Of a stretch of 64,000 nucleotides of DNA, positions 33,933-43,127 are shown one piece after another. The stretch comes from JAJRRS01 sp965230275. GTDB taxonomy: Bacteria > Planctomycetota > Phycisphaerae > Phycisphaerales > Phycisphaeraceae. The stretch covers positions 2,108,001-2,172,000 of the forward strand of contig CBDDKO010000002.1 of assembly GCA_965230275.1 (NCBI GenBank), given 5' to 3'. Under the pieces are notes generated by a model. That model was not told the DNA's origin and did not search any database. It worked only from the letters and a program-made list of their open reading frames with translations. Numbering within the stretch: the stretch's first letter is position 1; each line of letters begins with the position of its first letter. Made by a program: the position numbers and the translations under genes.

Positions 33933-35744
33933 TTAGTGCTTGATTCTGTGTCTTGACGCGATACCCATCGTGCCGGCGGCGAGCCATAGCATCGTTGCGG
34001 GTTCGGGGATGGCGCTGCTAGCGGGGGGCGTGCCGGCGTTCCAGTTGTTCAGCACGACGTCCAGGTCGGTCAGGCCGATGAAACCGTCCTGGTTGGCGTC
34101 CCACGGCGGGCCGCCGCGTGGGTAGACCTGATTCCAGCTGCCGAGGATCAGGTCCAGGTCGGCAAGACCGACGAACCCGTCGCCGTCGAAGTCACCTTCG
34201 ATCGGGACGATCTCGACGCCGTAAACCTCAAGCTCGAACAGACGCACGCGGTTGTCGGTCGCCGCGGGGACGAACAGGCGAAGGATTTCGGCCTGGATCG
34301 GCGCGAAGCTGAGGATCAGCGCGGGGTTGTTGTTGTCGGTAACGGTCATAATGTCTTCCCATACGCCGCCGACGTAGCGTTGCAGGCTGTAGTTAGAGAT
34401 GGCCTGTTCGTACTGGTCGAAGCCGGTAAAGATGCGGGCTTCGCTGATCTCGAAGAGGCCGTCCAGATCGATCTGGAGCCAGTGATCCGCGTCGTTGTTA
34501 AGTGAAAGCCAGCGTGAAGCACTATCCCGGTCGATGCCGTCGACGGCGAAGGCGGGGCTATAGCCGCTGGAGGTGTCACTGGCACTGGCGGTCTTGCCGA
34601 GGACGACGTTGGTCGTGCCGGCGGGGATGGCGGGCTCGAAATCGCCAGAGAAGACGTAGTTGGTGGCGTCGCGTGAGTGGAACCGCCAGGAAGATTCCCA
34701 GGTGTTGCCCAGGCCGATAGGGGCGACGTTGTAGGCGGTGTACCAGAAGATGGTGGTGTCGTTGCTCTGGCCGTAGTAATCCCGGGAGGCGAGGGCGAAC
34801 CCGGCGTCGCGGCGGTCGTCGGCGGTGGTGCCGGCCGGGCCCATACCGGTGAGCGTCTTGTCGAAGTTGTTCAAACCCAGCTCGGTGACGACGATGTTGC
34901 CTCCGAGGTCAGCGTGTGCGTTGGTCCACTTGTTGACGTAATGGTCGCGCCACTGCTCGACGGTGTAGTTCTCGCGTGTGGTGTTGATGCCCGAGAATTT
35001 GGAGTAGTGGTGGGTCGACCAAACGAGGTTGTTCATCCCCGCCAGGCCGTCGACCAGCTCGGTGGTGTTGAAGTTCTGGCCGTAGCCGAGGCCCTGGACG
35101 ACGATGGGCTTGTCGTACCAGGCGGCGGCGATCTGGGCGCGCTCGGCGGCGTCGAGCTGGTTCCAGCCCTGGCTCTCGTAGCCGCCGACCTTCTTCCATA
35201 TCTTCCGCATATAGCTGCGCCAGTCGGCTGCCGCACCGATCGGCTCGTTCTGGATCTCCCAGCCGGAGATGCCGTGCATAATCCCGCGTGCGTCGATGCC
35301 ATCGATCACGTTCTTCCAGAGGTCGGCGTCGGTTAGTGCCAGGGTGTCATTGAAGTCACTCTGGAACCATCCGGCGACCATGACCTTCCGGCCGGAGTTG
35401 ATGGCAAGCTCGACCTGGTCGATCCACTGGGCCAGGTCGGTCGGGTCGGCGGCCATGTTCCGGCTGAACCCCAGGCGCAGGTTGCCGTACCCGCCGGACA
35501 CGGTGGTGTCCAGGTCGTTGAGTGTGTGGATGAAGGTGGGATCGGCCTGGTCGAAGGAGTAGCCCAGGTAGTCGGTCTTGGTGTCACCGTCTGCGTAACG
35601 GTTGTTGAAGTTCAGCCCGATCCGCTCGCCGCCGATGATCGTGCCTGCATGGGCAGCCGGGGCTGCTGCGAGCAGGACCCATGCTACGACACCCCAAACG
35701 CCCTTGCGGGCGCCTGTACAAGCCAAGCGCTGATGTATGATCAT
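33933..35744 (-). CDS. GH5-like (clan GH-A) hydrolase with CBM32-like domain, dockerin-like pair and PEP-CTERM
   Basis: 603 aa from the ATG at 35744, chosen because a signal peptide (GVWGVVAWVLLAAAPAAHAG) follows at once; the open frame runs back to 35963. Catalytic TIM barrel about 35-375: acid/base E167 in GWEIQNEPIG and nucleophile E288 in IVVTELGLNN, the NEP/E pattern of cellulase-like GH families. An F5/8 type C (CBM32-like) domain follows at about 390-525 (GKTASASDTSSGYSPAFAVDG, ASRWLSLNNDADHWLQIDL), then two EF-hand repeats and PEPATMLWLAAGTMGIASRHR. The mature N-terminus matches the gene remnant at 4422-4613. First gene of an operon with the metalloprotease and GH16. Confidence 0.87.
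   Translation of the reverse strand: MIIHQRLACTGARKGVWGVVAWVLLAAAPAAHAGTIIGGERIGLNFNNRYADGDTKTDYLGYSFDQADPTFIHTLNDLDTTVSGGYGNLRLGFSRNMAADPTDLAQWIDQVELAINSGRKVMVAGWFQSDFNDTLALTDADLWKNVIDGIDARGIMHGISGWEIQNEPIGAAADWRSYMRKIWKKVGGYESQGWNQLDAAERAQIAAAWYDKPIVVQGLGYGQNFNTTELVDGLAGMNNLVWSTHHYSKFSGINTTRENYTVEQWRDHYVNKWTNAHADLGGNIVVTELGLNNFDKTLTGMGPAGTTADDRRDAGFALASRDYYGQSNDTTIFWYTAYNVAPIGLGNTWESSWRFHSRDATNYVFSGDFEPAIPAGTTNVVLGKTASASDTSSGYSPAFAVDGIDRDSASRWLSLNNDADHWLQIDLDGLFEISEARIFTGFDQYEQAISNYSLQRYVGGVWEDIMTVTDNNNPALILSFAPIQAEILRLFVPAATDNRVRLFELEVYGVEIVPIEGDFDGDGFVGLADLDLILGSWNQVYPRGGPPWDANQDGFIGLTDLDVVLNNWNAGTPPASSAIPEPATMLWLAAGTMGIASRHRIKH
34025..34197 (-). repeat. Dockerin-like EF-hand pair module, copy 7
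   Basis: Repeats DFDGDGFVGLADLD and DANQDGFIGLTDLD, then the PEP-CTERM tail of the GH5-like hydrolase. The second repeat resembles copy 2 more than the other copies. Confidence 0.82.
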
Positions 35745-35926
35745 ACCTAAGTATATGCCGTAAAAAGCCGGATATGAATGCGATTTTCCGCCATAAATCT
35801 TCGGATTGGCGACATAAAAAGCCTGGGAAACCCGAATCAGAGACGAAAAGGGGGATTTCGATTGGAAATTCGCTGCCCCAGGCTCCAGATGCAGCGAATG
35901 CACCGTTGAAGGCTCAATCCGGGATG

Positions 35927-35956
35927 AAAAACGGCCCCGGGACAAGCCCGAGGCCG
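35927..35956 (-). terminator. Rho-independent terminator of PEP-CTERM gene
   Basis: On the minus strand CGGCCTCGGG-CTTGT-CCCGGGGCCG (one mismatch) is followed by TTTTT, 30 bp after the stop of the gene at 35986-36744. Confidence 0.75.
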
Positions 35957-35985
35957 GTTGCATAGTCGGTTGGCTGGCTGTCGCT

Positions 35986-36744
35986 TTACTTGCGGCGAGC
36001 CATCAGGCCCAGGCCCATCGCGGACAGCAGCATCACGCTGGCGGGCTCAGGGATGACGGTGACGCCCAGGCCCTGAAAGTCCTTCTTCTGGATGTTGGCC
36101 TGGGTGCCGGCCTCGCTGGTGGTCGCGAGGATGTTGTTCATGGTCAGGTTGATCTTGGTCGCGCCGAAGTTGAACGGGACGTTGTTGTCGATCAGGAACT
36201 GCTCAATGTCGATATCAGCCACCCCGGTCCAGATCACGCCGAAGCCGGCGCCGTCGTCAGCGAGGTTGTAGTCGCCGGCCGAGGGGGTGAAGACCATCGA
36301 GGTGTTCAGGTTGATCGGGGTGACGCTGATGTTGTCGATTTCAACGATGTTGATGAAGATGGGAGCAGCGACGGTCGCGCTGGTCCCGGCCCCACCACCG
36401 CCGAAGATCGTGTAGTCGCCGGCCTCGTTGAGCTGGATATCGGTGATGACATTGCCGAACGTGGACTCCATCATGAAGCTGAGCAGGCCGATGGTGCTGT
36501 CGGACCCGCCTGCGCCGGAGGAGTTGGACACGAAGTTGATCGGATTGAAGTCCAGCGCGTTGCCGGCTACTGCGGGCATCCCAAACAGCGGGAGCCCGTC
36601 GGTGACGGATTCTTCGGTCACATCACGGAAGACGACCGTGTTGCCGTTGAAGTCGCCGTAATTGGTTGATGCGGCATGCGCGAACGTTGATGCGAGACAA
36701 ACGCCGGCAACAATTCCGGCCCCATAGGTCATAAAAGATTTCAT
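35986..36744 (-). CDS. PEP-CTERM protein of unknown function
   Basis: 252 aa. Strong SD (GGAGGAG) upstream. Signal peptide MKSFMTYGAGIVAGVCLASTFAHA; a beta-rich domain with NYGDFNGNTVVFRDVTEES and LDFNPINFVSNSSGAGGSDSTIGLLSF, which resembles other exosortase-sorted proteins with a shared N-terminal beta-sandwich; tail PEPASVMLLSAMGLGLMARRK. No enzymatic motif. A promoter-like pair lies upstream and a terminator downstream, so it is a single-gene unit. Probably an extracellular matrix or surface protein. Confidence 0.87.
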   Translation of the reverse strand: MKSFMTYGAGIVAGVCLASTFAHAASTNYGDFNGNTVVFRDVTEESVTDGLPLFGMPAVAGNALDFNPINFVSNSSGAGGSDSTIGLLSFMMESTFGNVITDIQLNEAGDYTIFGGGGAGTSATVAAPIFINIVEIDNISVTPINLNTSMVFTPSAGDYNLADDGAGFGVIWTGVADIDIEQFLIDNNVPFNFGATKINLTMNNILATTSEAGTQANIQKKDFQGLGVTVIPEPASVMLLSAMGLGLMARRK

Positions 36745-36808
36745 GGACTCTCCACTCCTCCAAGTAATAAGACGCCGAGAGGGCGCTTAATCTTTACTCC
36801 TGCTCTCC

Positions 36809-36837
36809 ATATTACCTACTAACCCTAGCCCATACAA
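36809..36837 (-). promoter_or_regulatory. Candidate promoter of PEP-CTERM gene
   Basis: On the minus strand TTGTAT (36837-36832), a 17-bp spacer and TAATAT (36814-36809), about 65 bp before the start codon. Each hexamer matches consensus at 4 of 6 positions. Confidence 0.4.
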
Positions 36838-36940
36838 GAATAATTCTAGATTTTCTGGAGGCCAATTTCCTCACCCCCCCGTATCACCAAAATAGCTATA
36901 AGCTCATAATTTGCATGATTAAAGGATAGGTCGGGCTGGG

Positions 36941-38050
36941 TTACTCATTGGGATCGGCGGCGGGCAGGTCCGGATACATGCTCTGCATGACCTGCTTGGG
37001 CTCGCGGTCCTCGGTAAACAGGCCCCAGTGCTTCTCCGCCCCCCAGGGGTTATTGGGATCGCCCTTCCAGCTCTCGTCGAAGGCCTCGAAGAAGAACAGG
37101 CTGATGTTCATCTTGGCGCACCAGGCGTTGAGCTCGTCGAAGTACCGCTGCTGCTTTGCCTGGTTCGCCCGATCGCCGAACTCGCTGGCGACCGTCGCCC
37201 AGCCCGCCTCGGTGATCACCAGCGGGCTGTCGGGCAAGGCGTTGCGCACCGCCTGCATGTTCTGGATGCCGAACGCGATCGACTCGTCGATGTCTTTACC
37301 TTCCCAGAGCGGGTAGATGTGCACCGACACGAAGTCCAGCTCCGCCGCCAGCGCCTGGCCGTGCTGCCGCCACCAGTCGTGGTTGTCCGCGACGGTCACG
37401 GGCTGTGCGACCTTGTCCTTCACGTAGCGCACATACTCGATGATCTTCTCCACCGGGACCATGTGATCGTTCCAGACGACCAGCGCCTCGTTGCCGACCG
37501 CGACCGCCGCGACGATGTCGGGGTACTGGTTCGCCAGCGCGACCGCGCGGTCCAGTTCCTGCTTGTTCTTGGTTTTGTTGGCTTCGAGTACCTCGTCGGG
37601 GTAAGGCTCGGGGTGCCAGGGGCAGGCCGGGTTGCTGACCTCGGCATCCAGCCAGGCGCCGAGCAGCACCTTGATGTCCAGGCTGTGTTCTTTGATCAGG
37701 CGGAGCACTGCCTCGGAATTGTCCTGCGAGTCGTATAGACGGATCAATTTAAAGTTACCGTTGCGCGAGAGGATCTTCAAATCTTCGAGGACCTGTTCAT
37801 CGGTCGGGTTCTTAGCGCCGTCGCCGCGGTCGGGGTGTTGGCCCTTGCGGAACCCGGAGTAGCACACCGCCCGCTGGATCCCCGCGAGCAGGTCGCCCGC
37901 TTCCTGTTGAAGGGGTTTGTCTGCGATGGCCGCCTCCGATTCGGCTTGCACAACTTCCGTCACCACAAACAGCACCAGCCCCATCGCAACGAGGCCAACA
38001 CTAAGCGTCCTGAACATCGGCAGGCAATCGAACATGGATAGATGCATCAT
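36941..38050 (-). CDS. Secreted GH17-like endo-beta-1,3-glucanase
   Basis: 369 aa; ATG 38050, 38047 or 38035 are all possible, and the SD is weak. Signal peptide LSVGLVAMGLVLFVVTEVVQA. One TIM-barrel domain has the GH17 pattern: acid/base E188 in VAVGNEALV, nucleophile E281 in LVITEAGWAT, plus GIQRAVCYSGFRKGQHPDR at the start and FFEAFDESWKGD near the end. GH17 enzymes cleave beta-1,3-glucans such as laminarin or add beta-1,3-glucan branches. It has no dockerin or PEP-CTERM tail. It supports a beta-glucan as one substrate of the region. About 280 bp upstream carries no ORF. Confidence 0.88.
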   Translation of the reverse strand: MMHLSMFDCLPMFRTLSVGLVAMGLVLFVVTEVVQAESEAAIADKPLQQEAGDLLAGIQRAVCYSGFRKGQHPDRGDGAKNPTDEQVLEDLKILSRNGNFKLIRLYDSQDNSEAVLRLIKEHSLDIKVLLGAWLDAEVSNPACPWHPEPYPDEVLEANKTKNKQELDRAVALANQYPDIVAAVAVGNEALVVWNDHMVPVEKIIEYVRYVKDKVAQPVTVADNHDWWRQHGQALAAELDFVSVHIYPLWEGKDIDESIAFGIQNMQAVRNALPDSPLVITEAGWATVASEFGDRANQAKQQRYFDELNAWCAKMNISLFFFEAFDESWKGDPNNPWGAEKHWGLFTEDREPKQVMQSMYPDLPAADPNE

Positions 38051-38330
38051 GATCTCACTTGCAAATCAGATTAAAAATGTCCGGTCAAAACAGGCTCGTT
38101 CCCCCTTCATCCTCCGAGCTCCCAGCAATACTAACCCGCGAAATCCGCTGCGCCTCGCAATTGAGCCGAACAAACAACAAGTAACACATTTACTTTCATG
38201 GGTGTTACCCAACCGAGTGTTACAGCGCATTCGACACCCCGGTATGCACAAAAATATGCTGGAGGCGTCGTGGAACTGGGGCAAACAAAAAAGAGACAAA
38301 CATGTAAATGCGAAGCCTGGTGCGCTTGCT

Positions 38331-39356
38331 TTAGTCGGGCAACTCGACAGGCTCGGGCATATGGGAAGTGGTACTGCGGGTCTCGGCTTCGAGGATTGCA
38401 AGCGACCGGGCCGCGTCGCGCAGGGTCGAACGTGCCGGCGGCTTGCCTTGGGTGATGCAGTCGACGAAGTAAGCGATCTCGCGTTCGTAGCCCATCTGTG
38501 CCGGGAGTTCGACCTTCACCGGCTCCTTGCCCTCTTCGATCAGCGTGAGGGGTGAATCACCATCAGCGAACTCGAAGATCGCTACCGCCTTCTCGAACAC
38601 CACGCGATACCGCATGATGAAGCCGAAGCCGGGCGTTGTGATCCACGCGCCCTCAGCCGAGACATGCTTGTTGTCATCGAAGCGGTAGATCGTGGTGAGG
38701 TGATCGTTCTGACCGCTGATCCGCGGGTACCCGGCGCTGTAGACCGAGTTGGGTACGCCGAACAGGTGATGCACAAAGTCCGTGTCATGGATATGCAGGT
38801 CCAGCGCCGCCCCCCCGCTGACTTCGCCGTTGCGGTAGAACGGGTTCGTCGGCGGTTCGCCCATGCGTGTGAACACAGCCGAGAGAACCTTGCCGAAGCG
38901 CCCGTCATCCACCGCCGACTTCAACCACTCCCACCCGGGCCAGAAACGCATGCACTGGGCGCACATCGCCATGCCTTTGGACGCATCGGCCGCCTCGATG
39001 ATGGCCTTCGCATCGGCGCTCGTGCGTGCTAATGGCTTTTCAATCAGCACATGCTTACCCGCCTCAAGGGCTGCGACAGCGAACGGCACATGAAGCGGCG
39101 TGACCACACACAGGTCCACCAGGTCTACATCCGGGTCGGCGATGAGTTCCATACCCTCGGCGTACTTCTTCACCTCACTCAGGTCGTACCCCCCCGCTGC
39201 CTGCCCCTCGAACGTGCCGGCCACATGCTTGCTGTCCGCCAACAGCGCCGGGTCTTTGTCCGCCACCGCCACGACATTCGCGCCGCTAACACGGCTTAGC
39301 GCGTCCAGGTGCGTCTGCCCCATCATCCCAAGGCCCACCACGCCAACATTCACCAT
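38331..39356 (-). CDS. Gfo/Idh/MocA family oxidoreductase
   Basis: 341 aa from the ATG at 39356, preceded by AAGGAG at about 7 nt; two upstream in-frame ATGs are at 39371 and 39398. N-terminal NAD(P)-binding Rossmann fold MVNVGVVGLGMMGQTHLDALSRV, then the conserved EKPLART motif (EKP lysine), and a C-terminal alpha/beta domain with GGAALDLHIHDTDFVHHLFG (the GG..D..HD catalytic region). These enzymes oxidise or epimerise sugars, inositols and anhydro-sugars in the cytoplasm. In this setting a monomer released from algal polysaccharide is a plausible substrate. Confidence 0.92.
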   Translation of the reverse strand: MVNVGVVGLGMMGQTHLDALSRVSGANVVAVADKDPALLADSKHVAGTFEGQAAGGYDLSEVKKYAEGMELIADPDVDLVDLCVVTPLHVPFAVAALEAGKHVLIEKPLARTSADAKAIIEAADASKGMAMCAQCMRFWPGWEWLKSAVDDGRFGKVLSAVFTRMGEPPTNPFYRNGEVSGGAALDLHIHDTDFVHHLFGVPNSVYSAGYPRISGQNDHLTTIYRFDDNKHVSAEGAWITTPGFGFIMRYRVVFEKAVAIFEFADGDSPLTLIEEGKEPVKVELPAQMGYEREIAYFVDCITQGKPPARSTLRDAARSLAILEAETRSTTSHMPEPVELPD

Positions 39357-39492
39357 CACATGCTCCTTCATGACAACGCGCCGGCCGCGCTCGAACACAC
39401 ACGGTAACGCCCGGCCGCACTCAAGTCACACACCCACGATTTAATATCGCTGAACCACAAGAGCCGGCAGGCTGACGACGATCCGCGGCGGT

Positions 39493-41148
39493 ATGATCGG
39501 GCGTATGACACGTCAGCTCGATATCCCGGTGCTGGTCCTGGGGGGTGGCGTGGGTGGTGTCGCCGCATCGCTCGCGCTGGCAGAGGCGGGGGTGAAGTGT
39601 GTCGTGACCGAGCCCACGCGCTGGCTAGGTGGACAGCTGACCAGTCAGGCAGTGCCGCCTGATGAGAATAAGTGGATCGAAGGGGTCGATGGCGTCCAGT
39701 CCGCCACGCGCAGCTACCTGAAGTTCCGCAGCCTGGTCCGTGTGCACTACAAAGAACACGCAAGCCTCACCGACGCCGCACGCAACCACCCACGGCTGAA
39801 TCCCGGCGGGGGCTGGGTCAGCCGGCTGTGCTTCGCACCGGTCGTCGGCGAGCAGGTTATCATGGACATGCTGGGTCCTCATATAAGAGCCGGACTGATC
39901 CAGCCACTTCTTAATCACGAGCCGGTCGCCGCGCATGTTAATCAAGATCGTGTGACGGACGTCACGCTTCGTAATCTGATTAGTGGCGACGAACTCGAAG
40001 TGCATGCCGACCTCATCCTCGACGCCACCGAGACCGGCGACCTGTACCCGCTCGCCGACATCGAGCACCACATCGGCGCCGAGCACCGCAACGACTTCAG
40101 CGAGCTGCACGGCCGAGAGGACGAAGCCGATCCGATGGATCAGCAGGCGATCACCTGGTGCTTCGCGATGGAACACCGCACCGGCGAGAGCCATGTCATC
40201 GATAAACCTGCTAACTACGACACTTGGCGCAGCTACCGGCCCAAGCTCGATCCACCCTGGCCGGGCGAGCTTTTTTCCTGGGTCATCAGCAACCACGACT
40301 ACACGCCGCGCACCCTCGCGCTGGCCCCCTGGCCGGACAACCCCGAAGCAGGCACGTTGGAGCTGTGGCGGTACCGCCGGATCGTTAATCATGCGCTCTA
40401 TCAAGACCCTACCACCGCCCCGCCGGACGTGTCGCTGTTTAACTGTGTGCAGATGGATTACTTCCAGAAGCCGTTGCTTGGCGTAGATGAACAGGCCAGG
40501 CAGACCGCGTTGCGCGAAGCGCGCGAGCAGAGCCTGTGTTTCTTCTACTGGATGCAGACCGAAGCGCCTAGGCACGACGACAAGAAGCCCGGCTATCCCG
40601 GATTGAAGCTGCGTGGCGACGAACTGGGGACCGACGACGGCTTCGCGATCGCGCCCTACATCCGTGAGCCACGCCGGCTGATCGCACGCACGATCCTGAC
40701 AGAGGCACACGTCGGCCAGGCGCAGCGCCTCGCGATGGGGCACAAACGCCTTGCCGACGAGTCCGTCGTCCCCGGCGAACCGTTTAAGGACAGCGTCGGG
40801 ATCGGGCATTACCCCATCGACCTGCACCCCTCCACGGCCGGACGCAACGAACTCTACATCCCCGCCTGCCCGTTCCGCATCCCGCTGGGCGCACTGATTC
40901 CTAACCGCACCGAGAACGTCCTCGCCGCCGGCAAGGCGCTCGGCGTCACGCACATCGCTAACGGCAGCACACGCCTGCACCCGGTCGAGTGGAACATCGG
41001 CGAGTCGGCCGGCACCCTGGCCGCATACTGCCTGACGGAAGGCCTCACGCCCGAGCAGGTCCACACAAGCAACGACCTGACACGCGACCTACAGCAACGG
41101 CTAAGTGGGCGCGGCGTGCCGCTGAGTTGGCCTTGGGAAGACGCGTGA
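39493..41148 (+). CDS. FAD-dependent oxidoreductase (FAD_oxidored family)
   Basis: 551 aa from ATG 39493; ATG 39505 is also possible. The N-terminal dinucleotide site is DIPVLVLGGGVGGVAASLALAEAGVKCVVTEPTRWLGGQLTSQ. Then WVSRLCFAPVVGEQVI and DLILDATETGDLYPLADIEH, and the C-terminal FAD-contact region HIANGSTRLHPVEWNIGESAG. No signal peptide, so cytoplasmic. It is related to, but much shorter than, the 788-residue enzyme at 22419, lacking the beta-sandwich extension. Divergent from the Gfo/Idh gene. The substrate is unknown. Confidence 0.88.
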   Translation: MIGRMTRQLDIPVLVLGGGVGGVAASLALAEAGVKCVVTEPTRWLGGQLTSQAVPPDENKWIEGVDGVQSATRSYLKFRSLVRVHYKEHASLTDAARNHPRLNPGGGWVSRLCFAPVVGEQVIMDMLGPHIRAGLIQPLLNHEPVAAHVNQDRVTDVTLRNLISGDELEVHADLILDATETGDLYPLADIEHHIGAEHRNDFSELHGREDEADPMDQQAITWCFAMEHRTGESHVIDKPANYDTWRSYRPKLDPPWPGELFSWVISNHDYTPRTLALAPWPDNPEAGTLELWRYRRIVNHALYQDPTTAPPDVSLFNCVQMDYFQKPLLGVDEQARQTALREAREQSLCFFYWMQTEAPRHDDKKPGYPGLKLRGDELGTDDGFAIAPYIREPRRLIARTILTEAHVGQAQRLAMGHKRLADESVVPGEPFKDSVGIGHYPIDLHPSTAGRNELYIPACPFRIPLGALIPNRTENVLAAGKALGVTHIANGSTRLHPVEWNIGESAGTLAAYCLTEGLTPEQVHTSNDLTRDLQQRLSGRGVPLSWPWEDA

Positions 41149-41169
41149 ACCGACGACCGTCGTCCCGAT

Positions 41170-41757
41170 CTACCAGGGCCAGAGGTGATCGGTGCCCCAC
41201 ACCAGCGCCCCGCCGAGGAATCCGGTCAGCCCGACCAGCACAGCGGCCAGGCATAACGACAGCAGGTATACCGTGCGTGACGCCTTGGCGTTGGGCTTGG
41301 CGCTGATCCAGCAGATGATAAGCAGCCAGATGCTGACCGCCGCGGTCACGACACCGGCCGTGCGATGCTGCGTGAACGTGTTCCATTCATCGATCGCCAG
41401 GTAGAACCCGGACCAGAAGAAACCGAGCAGCGTGGTGACCACCGCAGAGACCGCGCCGAGCACCAGGCAGTACCGCCCTGCCACTGCAAGCCCCTGCGAC
41501 TTACGCACACGTGCGATGAGTTCGGCGGGTAGCGCTGCTAAGAGCAATGCGATCGGGAAGTGGGCCGCGGCCGGATGAAGATCGCCCAACCATTTGCGCA
41601 ACTGCGTCCAGAAGGGTTCATTGGCCTGGTCCGCCTGCGCAACCACAAGCAGATCGAACGCACTCGCAACCGCTGGACCGGTGCCGAACACAACCACACA
41701 GCATGCCGCGGCCAGACCTATCAGCAAGTGTCGAACCATTCGGTCTCTACCAGTCAT
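41170..41757 (-). CDS. DUF2231-like integral membrane protein
   Basis: 195 aa from the ATG at 41757 (AGGAG 8-9 nt upstream). Five or so hydrophobic segments; the HP..HFPIAL motif (LHPAAAHFPIALLLAALPAELIARV) is the DUF2231 signature. DUF2231 proteins are small membrane proteins often linked to heme or cytochrome biology, but the function here is not established. Convergent with the FAD oxidoreductase (22 bp between stops) and divergent from the GntR-type regulator. Confidence 0.8.
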   Translation of the reverse strand: MTGRDRMVRHLLIGLAAACCVVVFGTGPAVASAFDLLVVAQADQANEPFWTQLRKWLGDLHPAAAHFPIALLLAALPAELIARVRKSQGLAVAGRYCLVLGAVSAVVTTLLGFFWSGFYLAIDEWNTFTQHRTAGVVTAAVSIWLLIICWISAKPNAKASRTVYLLSLCLAAVLVGLTGFLGGALVWGTDHLWPW

Positions 41758-42019
41758 ATGAACAGCTCCTGTAGATGTGTTGTGGTCCCGCCTGATACTC
41801 GGCCCGATCGCCGAAGATGACTCACATCGATACACCCTACCGTACGACCGCAGGGTCTGTCAGGTCACGCCGATGGACGACGCCCGCAGGCGGAGCCGAC
41901 GGGACGGCCAGATGACACGCCAAAATCCCGTCCAGTGGGGTTGTTAATACGAAAACCGGGATAGCAGAGTCTCAGGGGCCGATAAAGGGCGTGCCGCAGG
42001 CGAGTTGAGCCTAAATCGG

Positions 42020-42047
42020 TTGACAATACAACCTCCGCTGATAGCAT
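42020..42047 (+). promoter_or_regulatory. Promoter of GntR-type regulator with overlapping inverted repeat
   Basis: TTGACA (42020-42025), a 16-bp spacer and TAGCAT (42042-42047) with TGA before it, an extended -10. An inverted repeat ATAGC-N8-GCTAT (42041-42058) covers the -10 and the start codon and could be an autoregulatory operator. The predicted transcription start is within a few bases of the ATG, so the mRNA may be leaderless. Confidence 0.5.
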
Positions 42048-42056
42048 TGATAAGCT

Positions 42057-43127
42057 ATGTCTGTGACTGACGTCCCCAAGTACGAACAGGTCAAGCGGAG
42101 TCTGGTCAAAGAGATCCAGGCCGGGCGATGGTCTCCGGGTAGTGCGTTCCCCTCTGAAGCGCAGCTCTTACAACGTTACAAGGTTAGCCGGCCGACGCTG
42201 ATCCGCTCACTGCAGGAGATGGTTCGTGACGGGTATCTCTATCGCGAGCAAGGCCGGGGCACGTTTGTGGCGGACCCGAGCAAGAAGCCGGGCGCGCAGA
42301 CGGTTGCGATCTTCATGTCCAACGCCGTCGCGGCATTGATCGGCGATGCGCGTGAGGTGCAGTTGCAAATCATCCAGGGCGTGCAGACGGCGCTTGGCCA
42401 GGGCAAGCAGGCGATGACCGTGCGTCAGTCTGGGCCGGCGACCATCGACAAAGATACGCAGTGGTTCCTGGACAACACCAGTGCCGGCATCGCGTTGGTG
42501 ATCGAGCCGTCGTTCAACCCGGTCCTGGTTAACGAACTGCGGGAGCGTGGCTGGAACACGTGGTCGGTCAACGAGCCGTGCCCGGGTTGCCACAGCGTGT
42601 ACATCGATCAGGACGCCGCGGGTTACATGGCGGCGCAGTACCTGCTGAATAAAGGCTGCAAACGGATCGCGCTGCTTAACGGGCCGGAGAAAACATACTG
42701 GGGCTTCGAGGCGCGCCAGCAGGGCTACCGCCGGGCGCTGGAGCAAGCGGGGATCGAGGGCGACGAAGCACTGATCCGCAACGGTTATGAAGTGATCGAC
42801 AGCGAGGCCGGCCGATCGATGTTCCGGGACCTGTGGTCGAGCGGCGCAAAGCCGGACGGCGTGATCGGTGTCAGCGACGCCAAGGCCATGGGCGCGATCG
42901 CGGCGGCTCAGGAAGCGGGCCTGGCGATCCCGGACGACATCCGGTTTGTGAGTATTGACAACACATTGGCGGAGCGTTCGCAGACGCCGCTACCCTCGAT
43001 CGCCCTGCCGTTCGGTGAACTGGGTGAGCAAGCGGTGCACAACGCCCTGCAGTTCAGCTCGGGCAACCACAACGGCGTGCAGATGAATATGCAGATCTGC
43101 CTACAGCCGACGCTCGTCGAGCGATAA
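42057..43127 (+). CDS. GntR-HTH/LacI-sensor transcriptional regulator (AraR-like)
   Basis: 356 aa. N-terminal GntR winged helix (PKYEQVKRSLVKEIQAGRWSPGSAFPSEAQLLQRYKVSRPTLIRSLQEMVRDGYLYREQGRGTFV, residues 8-72). It is joined to a LacI/periplasmic-binding-like sensor (TVAIFMSNAV, YIDQDAAGYMAAQYLLNKGCKRIALLNGPE, GVIGVSDAKAMGAIAAAQEAGLAIPDDIRFVSIDN). This domain order is that of Bacillus AraR, a sugar-derepressed repressor. No SD precedes the ATG. It may control itself, the divergent DUF2231 gene, the downstream molybdenum hydroxylase operon or the neighbouring sugar genes; the sequence does not decide. Confidence 0.92.
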   Translation: MSVTDVPKYEQVKRSLVKEIQAGRWSPGSAFPSEAQLLQRYKVSRPTLIRSLQEMVRDGYLYREQGRGTFVADPSKKPGAQTVAIFMSNAVAALIGDAREVQLQIIQGVQTALGQGKQAMTVRQSGPATIDKDTQWFLDNTSAGIALVIEPSFNPVLVNELRERGWNTWSVNEPCPGCHSVYIDQDAAGYMAAQYLLNKGCKRIALLNGPEKTYWGFEARQQGYRRALEQAGIEGDEALIRNGYEVIDSEAGRSMFRDLWSSGAKPDGVIGVSDAKAMGAIAAAQEAGLAIPDDIRFVSIDNTLAERSQTPLPSIALPFGELGEQAVHNALQFSSGNHNGVQMNMQICLQPTLVER

